Shown here piece after piece: positions 1-4,379 of a stretch of 5,630 nt of DNA. The translations under genes and the position numbers were made by a program. The DNA comes from Rhodospirillales bacterium. Its GTDB lineage: Bacteria > Pseudomonadota > Alphaproteobacteria > Rhodospirillales > Casp-alpha2. The DNA lies in the NCBI GenBank assembly GCA_018664265.1, contig JABJOR010000450.1, positions 1 through 5,630 on the forward strand. Reading direction: 5' to 3'. Below the pieces are notes generated by a model, which made no database searches, had not been told where the DNA came from, and was given only the letters and a program-made list of their open reading frames with translations. Numbering within the stretch: position 1 is the first letter of the stretch; every line of letters begins with the position of its first letter.

Positions 1-65
1 ATGTGGATGCTTTCGGCTTCCAGTTGCCGAAGATGTGTCAAATTTGCAGACATTATATCTGTCAT
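1..65 (-). CDS. cysD: Sulfate adenylyltransferase subunit 2 (CysD), N-terminal fragment, cut by window edge
   Basis: Read on the minus strand from the ATG at 65-63, the first 21 codons give MTDIMSANLTHLRQLEAESI followed by H. The block THLRQLEAESIH is the conserved N-terminus of CysD, which E. coli CysD also carries almost unchanged. CysD is the ATP-pyrophosphatase-type subunit that, with the GTPase CysN, makes adenosine phosphosulfate from sulfate and ATP in cytoplasmic sulfate assimilation. Only about 7% of the usual roughly 300-residue protein is here, so the catalytic PP-loop lies outside. The start is uncertain. An AAGGA sits at 70-66, directly against the first ATG and 12 nt before a second in-frame ATG at 53-51, and neither spacing is ideal. 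The second start would give MSANLTHLRQ, which suits the family well. The gene is divergent from the mttB homologue. The identification rests on a short but very characteristic stretch. Confidence 0.85.
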   Translation of the reverse strand, partial: MTDIMSANLTHLRQLEAESIH

Positions 66-163
66 TCCTTATCGAAGTTTATTTTACAGTTATATTATGT
101 TGTTTATTTTATTTTACATATTAAATATGGGTTATACAGCTTGATAATGAAACTGCAACAAAA

Positions 164-191
164 TTGAAGGTTGTATACACAAAAATATCAT
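164..191 (+). promoter_or_regulatory. Weak candidate sigma-70 promoter for the mttB homologue
   Basis: A TTGAAG at 164-169 (4 of 6 to the -35 consensus) is followed after 16 nt by TATCAT at 186-191 (5 of 6 to the -10 consensus). It would start transcription near position 198 and leave a leader of about 115 nt before the preferred ATG at 313. The region is so AT-rich that chance matches are expected, and a CATAAT at 218-223 is an alternative -10 without a good -35. Confidence 0.25.
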
Positions 192-295
192 AACCATAAA
201 ACTTTGTTTTGGAATTCCATAATTTTTTTCATTCATGTGAGCTTGCTAGTAAGGCTGTTTCTATGCAGATATGCACGTAAATCCACTCTATTTGC

Positions 296-303
296 AGGAA
301 GGA
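296..303 (+). promoter_or_regulatory. Strong ribosome binding site that decides the mttB start
   Basis: AGGAAGGA lies 9 nt before the ATG at 313, an ideal Shine-Dalgarno arrangement. It lies inside the longer open frame that begins at 271, and that upstream ATG has no purine-rich site at a workable distance. An intermediate ATG at 304 abuts the site and is less likely. Confidence 0.65.
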
Positions 304-312
304 ATGCTCACA

Positions 313-1914
313 ATGGCTGATGAAATCAAAGCTAAAGCTGAATCACGCCCTGATTCACGACGCCGTGGTGGAGGCAGAAAAGCCCGCCGTGATGAACGTC
401 AGAGCATAGCCCCTTCCAGCGCAGTTGGTGCGGGACACATGGGGGGGACATTCAAGCCACTTTCTGACATTGATGTTGAGAATATCCATCAATCCGTTCT
501 TGAAGTGCTAAGCACCATCGGTGTTGGCGATCCAACCCAGGAATTGCTCGATATCGCATTGCCTAAAGGTTGTGTGTTGAGCGAAGAGGGGCGTTTGTTG
601 TTTCCAACGTCATTGATGGAAGACATCCTGTCTGGTGCAGCCAAGGAATACACGGTTCACGGTCGTGGTAGTCGAAAGGTATCTGGCAGTGTCCATACAA
701 GTGATCATAAAGTTCATTACGTTATTGCTGGTCAGGCCGTAACCACATTTGATGCCAAGGCCGATAGCTATCGTCCATCTGTCTTAAGCGATATTTATGA
801 CTTTGCCCGTCTGGTGGATACTTTGGAGCACGTCCATATGGCTGGGGTTCCCGTTGTTGCGGGCGACATCTCTGATGATCCGCTGAAACACGATATCAAT
901 TGTGCTTATTCCGTAATGTCTGGAACGGAAAAACCATTTAGCTGTTATTTCAGTACCAAGGAAAGCCTTGGTATGGGCATTGAAATGTTTGACCATGTGC
1001 TTGGTGGGGAAGGCCGTTTTGAAAAAGAACCCTTTGCTATATTTGGCGGATGCCCGATTTTGTCACCTTTGAATTTTGGTGAAGATAATCTGGAAATCCT
1101 CATTGAAACCAGTCGTCGCGGTCTGGTCAGTGATATTGCAGTTGCTCCACAAGCTGGCGCTACGGCTCCGGCCTCTCTCGCTGGCGCGCTGGTACAGGTG
1201 GTTTCCGAAACTCTCGCCAGCCTTGCTGTTGTTAATCTGGTTAACCCGGGTTGTGGTATGACCTATGCTGGATGGCCCTTTGTTTCAGATCTTCGCACAG
1301 GTTCATTTTCTGGTGGCAGTGGCGAAGAAGCCATACTAGCCGCAGCCTCAGTCCAGATTGGCAACTGGTATGGCCTTCCGACCAGTGTCGCGGCAGGCAT
1401 GACCGATTCAAAAGTTTCTGATGCCCAATCCGGCTATGAAAAAGGCATAACCGCAGTTCTTGCCAGCCTTGCCGGGTGTAATCGAGTTTCCGAGTGTGTT
1501 GGCATGATGGGCAGCCTGATGGGATTGTCTTTTGAAAATGCCATCATAGATAATGATATGCTCGGCATGGCAATGCGCACGGTTCGCGGGATCGAAGTCA
1601 ATGAAGAAACAATGGCGGTTAATGTCATTCGCGATGTTGCCCATGGTGCAGGACATTACCTTGGCCATCAGCAGACTCTGGGGTTAATGCAAACGGAATT
1701 TTTATATCCAAATCTTGCTGATCGCCAACCGCAGGGACCTTGGGCAGAAGAAGGCTCACTGACGATATATGATCGTGCGAGGGATGTTGTTCACGCGACT
1801 ATGACAACTCATTTTCCTGATCATATTCCAGAGGAAATCGATGCTGCTATTCGCTCAAAATTTCCTATCGCTTTGCCTCGTGAATTTATGAAAGATGCTT
1901 CAGGTCGCTGGTAA
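313..1914 (+). CDS. MttB-family (COG5598) non-pyrrolysine corrinoid methyltransferase
   Basis: The 533-residue product matches the trimethylamine methyltransferase (MttB) superfamily. It has an Arg/Gly-rich basic N-terminus (about residues 16-26, RRRGGGRKARR), then the family opening PLSDIDVENIHQSVLEVLSTIGV (as PLSDIDVENIHQ at about 49-60), and then a long TIM-barrel-type body with GNWYGLPTSVAAGMTDSK (about 350-367), DAQSGYEKG (about 370-378) and a C-terminal block including GHYLGHQQTL (about 447-456). Family members transfer a methyl group from a methylated amine to a corrinoid protein. There is no in-frame TAG and the frame ends in TAA, so this is the pyrrolysine-free branch, whose known members include MtgB for glycine betaine and MtpB for proline betaine. 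The substrate cannot be read from sequence. The frame is open from an ATG at 271, but 313 is chosen for its ribosome site. The gene is transcribed alone here, and its corrinoid partner is not in the window. Confidence 0.88.
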   Translation: MADEIKAKAESRPDSRRRGGGRKARRDERQSIAPSSAVGAGHMGGTFKPLSDIDVENIHQSVLEVLSTIGVGDPTQELLDIALPKGCVLSEEGRLLFPTSLMEDILSGAAKEYTVHGRGSRKVSGSVHTSDHKVHYVIAGQAVTTFDAKADSYRPSVLSDIYDFARLVDTLEHVHMAGVPVVAGDISDDPLKHDINCAYSVMSGTEKPFSCYFSTKESLGMGIEMFDHVLGGEGRFEKEPFAIFGGCPILSPLNFGEDNLEILIETSRRGLVSDIAVAPQAGATAPASLAGALVQVVSETLASLAVVNLVNPGCGMTYAGWPFVSDLRTGSFSGGSGEEAILAAASVQIGNWYGLPTSVAAGMTDSKVSDAQSGYEKGITAVLASLAGCNRVSECVGMMGSLMGLSFENAIIDNDMLGMAMRTVRGIEVNEETMAVNVIRDVAHGAGHYLGHQQTLGLMQTEFLYPNLADRQPQGPWAEEGSLTIYDRARDVVHATMTTHFPDHIPEEIDAAIRSKFPIALPREFMKDASGRW

Positions 1915-1918
1915 TCTG

Positions 1919-2899
1919 TCAGGCTGCTTTTTGCTCAGTTGTTTTTGGTCTTACACCCAGCATGTGGCAAATTGCGTAACATAAATCTGCCTGATTAAGG
2001 GTGTAGAAGTGAAAGTTCTCTATGCCTTGGGCGTACAGAGCGCGGCATTGCTCTGCGGCTACGGATGCAGCAACCAGGCGTCGTGTTTCCAGATCATCAT
2101 CCAAATCTTCAAACAGCTCATCCATCCACTTCGGCACTTTTGCGCCACAGCGCTCAGCAAAACTTTTTGTGCGTTTGAAATCTGTTATGGGCAAGATTCC
2201 CGGAATGATTGGGGCTGTAACACCGGATTTCCGCGCGCTTTCCAGGAACCGCATGAACGTGTCGGTATCAAAGAAGAATTGGGTAATTGCACGGTCTGCG
2301 CCAGCACCAAACTTTGCCTTTAAATTATCCATATCCGCCTTGGCATCAAGGGATTCAGGGTGGCTTTCCGGGTAAGCTGCGACACTGATATCGAAGTTAC
2401 CAAGGCGTTTTAGTCCAGCGACCAAATCATGAGCATATCCGTAACCGTTTGGGTGTGGTTCATAATTATCTGAGCCCTTTGGCGGATCACCACGCAGGGC
2501 AAGAATACGCTTTCCGCCCGTTGCTCTGAATTGCTCAGCGGTTGTATTCACTTCACCTTTGCTTGCACCTGCACAGGTTAGATGCATGGCAACATCCGTC
2601 GAAGAGCCGCGCAGCAAAGCAGACGCAGTATCAAGGGTGCGGTCCTGAGTTGTCCCGCCAGCGCCGTAGGTTATGGAGACAAAATCAGGATCAAGTGGCA
2701 GAAGACGTTCGATGGAAGCCCAGAATGACCCGGAACCATTCAACATTGCCGGTGGGAAGAATTCGAAAGATACATTCACATCCTTTGGCAGCGGAGTAGC
2801 AATGGATAACTGATTTGCAGGCGGAACACCACGAGAGGTTACATTACGTATGGAAGGTCTGATATTGCTTGAAGGGTCATTTCTCATAACGTGCTCCAT
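1919..2899 (-). CDS. metF: 5,10-methylenetetrahydrofolate reductase (MetF)
   Basis: This flavoprotein interconverts 5,10-methylene-THF and 5-methyl-THF in the cytoplasm and supplies the methyl group for methionine synthesis. Family marks are VSFEFFPP (residues 43-50) with the catalytic Glu46 corresponding to E. coli Glu28, SITYGAGGTT (75-84), LALRGDPP (133-140) with Asp138 corresponding to Asp120, and RAITQFFFD (203-211) with Gln207 corresponding to Gln183. All expected catalytic residues are present, so it should be active. At 326 residues it is about 30 longer than E. coli MetF, partly from an N-terminal tail. An in-frame ATG at 2887-2885 has a GGAG 6 nt ahead, better than anything before the ATG at 2899, so a 322-residue product is likely. 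It follows the regulator gene by 21 nt in an evident operon. It ends 4 nt from the convergent mttB homologue. In that setting it might also run in the oxidative direction on methyl groups released from amines; this is inference. Confidence 0.95.
   Translation of the reverse strand: MEHVMRNDPSSNIRPSIRNVTSRGVPPANQLSIATPLPKDVNVSFEFFPPAMLNGSGSFWASIERLLPLDPDFVSITYGAGGTTQDRTLDTASALLRGSSTDVAMHLTCAGASKGEVNTTAEQFRATGGKRILALRGDPPKGSDNYEPHPNGYGYAHDLVAGLKRLGNFDISVAAYPESHPESLDAKADMDNLKAKFGAGADRAITQFFFDTDTFMRFLESARKSGVTAPIIPGILPITDFKRTKSFAERCGAKVPKWMDELFEDLDDDLETRRLVAASVAAEQCRALYAQGIENFHFYTLNQADLCYAICHMLGVRPKTTEQKAA
2894..2897 (-). promoter_or_regulatory. Ribosome binding site for the internal metF start
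   Basis: GGAG on the minus strand lies 6 nt before the ATG at 2887-2885. It is built into the codons that follow the upstream ATG at 2899, so the two candidate starts overlap one ribosome site. It favours the downstream start. Confidence 0.45.
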
Positions 2900-2920
2900 A
2901 TCTTGAGTTAAATGTTTAGA

Positions 2921-3862
2921 TTAAGGGCTCTCTGCAAGCCAAAAGGATACAGTGAGCGGGTCGCCAGCCAGATGTTGAATTGAAACGATTTTAAGTCCAG
3001 CTGCTTCAAGCCAGCCTTTTATTTCTTTTTCTGGGAAACCTAATCTTCTATGCGCGTGCTCGGAGCGCAGGCTTTCAACTTTGTGAGGGGCAAAATCTAC
3101 AATAAGAATTTTCCCACCCGGGCGAAGAGCGCGTGAGGCTTCCTCAACCGCGCGAGAAGGATCATCAGCAAAATGCAGAACTTGATGGAAAAGGATGGTA
3201 TCAATGGATTGGCGTTTATAGGGAAGATTGTACATGTCGCCCTGGCGAACGCGACAGTTCTGAATAGCAGCTTTATCCAGATTTGAGCGAGCAATTGCCA
3301 GCATATGACGCGATAGATCAATGCCTTCGCTTTTTAGTGTGTGGGGACCGTATATTTCTAACATACGGCCTGTACCGGTTCCGATATCCAGTAGCTCTCC
3401 GGCCTGTTTTGGCGGAATCAGGGATGTAACCAGGCTTTCCACATCTGCTTCATCAACATGAAGCGCACGCAGTTTGTTCCACTGTGTTGCATTTTCCTTA
3501 AAATATTGAGCGGCGTTTTTAGCACGTATATCTTTGGTTTTGGCGAGCCGTTCTTGATCCTCAAGAAGTAACTCGTCACTTTCAGGAAGCAGCGTGACAA
3601 TCTGCCTGGCAATTTGTCCACCAGTCATGCTTTGGGAAAGCCTGTGAAAAACCGAATTCCCCTCTGGAATTTTTTCAAGCACCCCTGCATCAACAAGCAA
3701 TTTCAAATGGCGTGAAATTCGGGGTTGGCTTTGTCCAAGAATTTCGCACAATTCATTAACGCTTAATTCTCCAGTCCTGCATAAGGCGAGAATTCTAAGG
3801 CGGGTGGCCTCGGAGATAGCTTTTAATGCATCAAGCAAAGAGTCCATGTTGTTGTTGTCCAC
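2921..3862 (-). CDS. sahR: SahR-like ArsR-family regulator with C-terminal SAM/SAH-binding methyltransferase domain
   Basis: The 313-residue protein is a fusion. Residues about 7-80 form an ArsR winged helix, with the recognition region ELCEILGQSQPRISRHLKLL at about 37-56. It lacks the metal-binding CxC motif of ArsR/SmtB sensors. Residues about 115-290 form a class I methyltransferase fold: motif I LLDIGTGTGRML (157-168), acidic Asp182 in SEGIDLSRHMLAIA, RQGDMYNLPY (206-215), FHQVLHF (225-231) and LRPGGKILIVDFAPH (246-260). Proteobacterial SahR has this architecture; it represses methionine/SAM-cycle genes, including metF, and leaves DNA when it binds S-adenosylhomocysteine. Here it is followed directly by metF and preceded by a large palindrome, consistent with autoregulation. 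The listed start is a GTG with GGGA 8 nt ahead; an in-frame ATG at 3847-3845 would remove five residues (MDNNN) and is also possible. An active methyltransferase role cannot be excluded. The symbol is assigned by architecture and context. Confidence 0.85.
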   Translation of the reverse strand: MDNNNMDSLLDALKAISEATRLRILALCRTGELSVNELCEILGQSQPRISRHLKLLVDAGVLEKIPEGNSVFHRLSQSMTGGQIARQIVTLLPESDELLLEDQERLAKTKDIRAKNAAQYFKENATQWNKLRALHVDEADVESLVTSLIPPKQAGELLDIGTGTGRMLEIYGPHTLKSEGIDLSRHMLAIARSNLDKAAIQNCRVRQGDMYNLPYKRQSIDTILFHQVLHFADDPSRAVEEASRALRPGGKILIVDFAPHKVESLRSEHAHRRLGFPEKEIKGWLEAAGLKIVSIQHLAGDPLTVSFWLAESP

Positions 3863-3892
3863 AGCTTTATTCCCGAATTAATGTCTGTGATC

Positions 3893-3920
3893 ATTATGCA
3901 TATCTATATAACTATATCAA
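3893..3920 (-). promoter_or_regulatory. Predicted sigma-70 promoter of the sahR-metF operon
   Basis: On the minus strand TTGATA (3920-3915, 5 of 6 to consensus) is followed after 16 nt by CATAAT (3898-3893, 5 of 6). This puts the likely transcript start near 3886, about 24 nt before the GTG start codon. The -35 hexamer lies at the centre of the large palindrome, which is where a repressor would block RNA polymerase. Confidence 0.5.
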
Positions 3921-3937
3921 GATATATTTATATAGAT
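3902..3937. promoter_or_regulatory. 36-bp near-perfect palindrome, candidate SahR operator
   Basis: The outer arms ATCTATATAA (3902-3911) and TTATATAGAT (3928-3937) are exact reverse complements. Inside them TATATC (3913-3918) and GATATA (3921-3926) are also exact, around a central AA. Of the 18 facing pairs, 16 match; the exceptions are 3912/3927 and the centre. Dimeric ArsR-family repressors bind such dyads, and this one covers the -35 of the regulator's own predicted promoter, so negative autoregulation of sahR-metF is the simplest reading. The outer arms may be a second half-site pair or help cooperative binding. Which protein binds it is inferred. Confidence 0.65.
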
Positions 3938-3940
3938 TAA

Positions 3941-4037
3941 CAAATATGATTTTTCTGATAACTATTTATCAATTAAGGAAGGTTAATCTTCTGATAAATT
4001 TGAATGGTCTCTCTGCCCTGTAGGGAGTGATAATGTA
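3941..4037 (+). promoter_or_regulatory. Upstream region of the small unknown gene, with repeated TGATAA elements
   Basis: TTCTGATAA occurs twice in direct orientation, at 3953-3961 and 3989-3997, with 36 nt between starts. The first TGATAA also forms a perfect 6-bp inverted repeat with TTATCA at 3966-3971 across a 4-nt loop. These could be binding sites for a regulator of the downstream gene, which may also be affected by the palindrome at 3902-3937. No convincing -35/-10 pair is visible for the plus strand. Sequence this AT-rich yields such repeats easily. Confidence 0.25.
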
Positions 4038-4376
4038 ATGGAGCGTGATATGAGCAATACAGAAATAAAGGCTAAAAAGTTTCTAAAGTTACAAGAAGAA
4101 GCTATTCGCCAGGCAAATCTTGAAGTTATAAATCCCATGGTGCCCGCATTAAGCATTGATAAAATATTACCAGTAGCCGTTAACGTTGCGAAATTACGAG
4201 GCCGTTATATTGCTGCAATGTTTGATTTGCTGGGTGAAGATTCAACCGGGACGTTGGACGATAATCAAACTGAAAGCTTGCGAGTATTTAGACTGGCTTA
4301 CGAAGAATCCCTTGCTGCATACCGAACGATGGAACATGCCATTGATCGAGGATACCTGACTTTAGAAACGAGCTGA
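4038..4376 (+). CDS. Hypothetical small helical protein, family not recognised
   Basis: I do not recognise this 112-residue protein. It has no cysteine, no signal peptide and no membrane-spanning segment, and is rich in Ala, Leu, Glu and Lys, so it is probably a soluble, mostly helical cytoplasmic protein. A charged N-terminal helix (about 9-24) precedes a Pro/Ile/Val stretch (PMVPALSIDKILPVAVNVAK, about 33-52), a helix with LRGRYIAAMFDLLGE (53-67), a polar linker rich in Asp, Ser and Thr, and a final amphipathic helix (about 79-104, ending MEHAIDRGYLTLE at 97-109). Two starts are possible. The ATG at 4038 has GGGAG at 4023-4027, 10 nt ahead. The ATG at 4050 has GGAG at 4040-4043, 6 nt ahead, and gives 108 residues starting MSNTEIKAKK. 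It is divergent from the regulator and convergent with the flavoprotein, with 3 nt between stops. Coding appears real because the frame fills the gap neatly and has good ribosome sites. Confidence 0.7.
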   Translation: MERDMSNTEIKAKKFLKLQEEAIRQANLEVINPMVPALSIDKILPVAVNVAKLRGRYIAAMFDLLGEDSTGTLDDNQTESLRVFRLAYEESLAAYRTMEHAIDRGYLTLETS

Positions 4377-4379
4377 TTT

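Larger units (their letters stand above)
66..312. promoter_or_regulatory. AT-rich divergent intergenic region between cysD and the mttB homologue
   Basis: This stretch holds no credible gene and must carry the promoters of both divergent genes. Visible elements are a 16-bp imperfect palindrome, TTATACAGCTTGATAA, at 132-147 (12 of 16 positions symmetric), the 8-bp palindrome TGTATACA at 172-179 and the 10-bp palindrome TGGAATTCCA at 210-219. A minus-strand TATAAC (136-131) could be a -10 for cysD, overlapping the first palindrome, but it has only a poor -35 partner. I see no B12-box or SAM-riboswitch-like conserved block. Roles for the palindromes are inference from position only. Confidence 0.55.

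Noticed and set aside
12..31. Hairpin TTCGGC / GCCGAA with an 8-nt loop, possible terminator
   Set aside because: It lies inside the conserved CysD coding codons and has no T-run after it on either strand.
66..312. Cobalamin or SAM riboswitch ahead of the mttB homologue
   Set aside because: No conserved B12-box-like block or SAM-riboswitch core can be seen, and the region is too AT-rich for the expected stable helices.
313..1914. Pyrrolysine-containing MttB
   Set aside because: There is no in-frame TAG codon and the frame closes with TAA at a normal family C-terminus.
2009..2375. Overlapping plus-strand open frames within metF
   Set aside because: They are antisense to a strongly conserved enzyme, and their products have no recognisable composition or motif.
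2921..3862. Metal-sensing ArsR/SmtB repressor
   Set aside because: The winged helix lacks the CxC metal-binding motif in its recognition helix region, and the C-terminal methyltransferase fold points to SAM/SAH sensing.
3826..4023. Open frame of 65 codons on the plus strand across the sahR promoter region
   Set aside because: It overlaps the regulator start, the promoter and the palindrome, has a low-complexity Tyr/Ile/Leu-rich product and no ribosome site; it is an artefact of AT-rich DNA.
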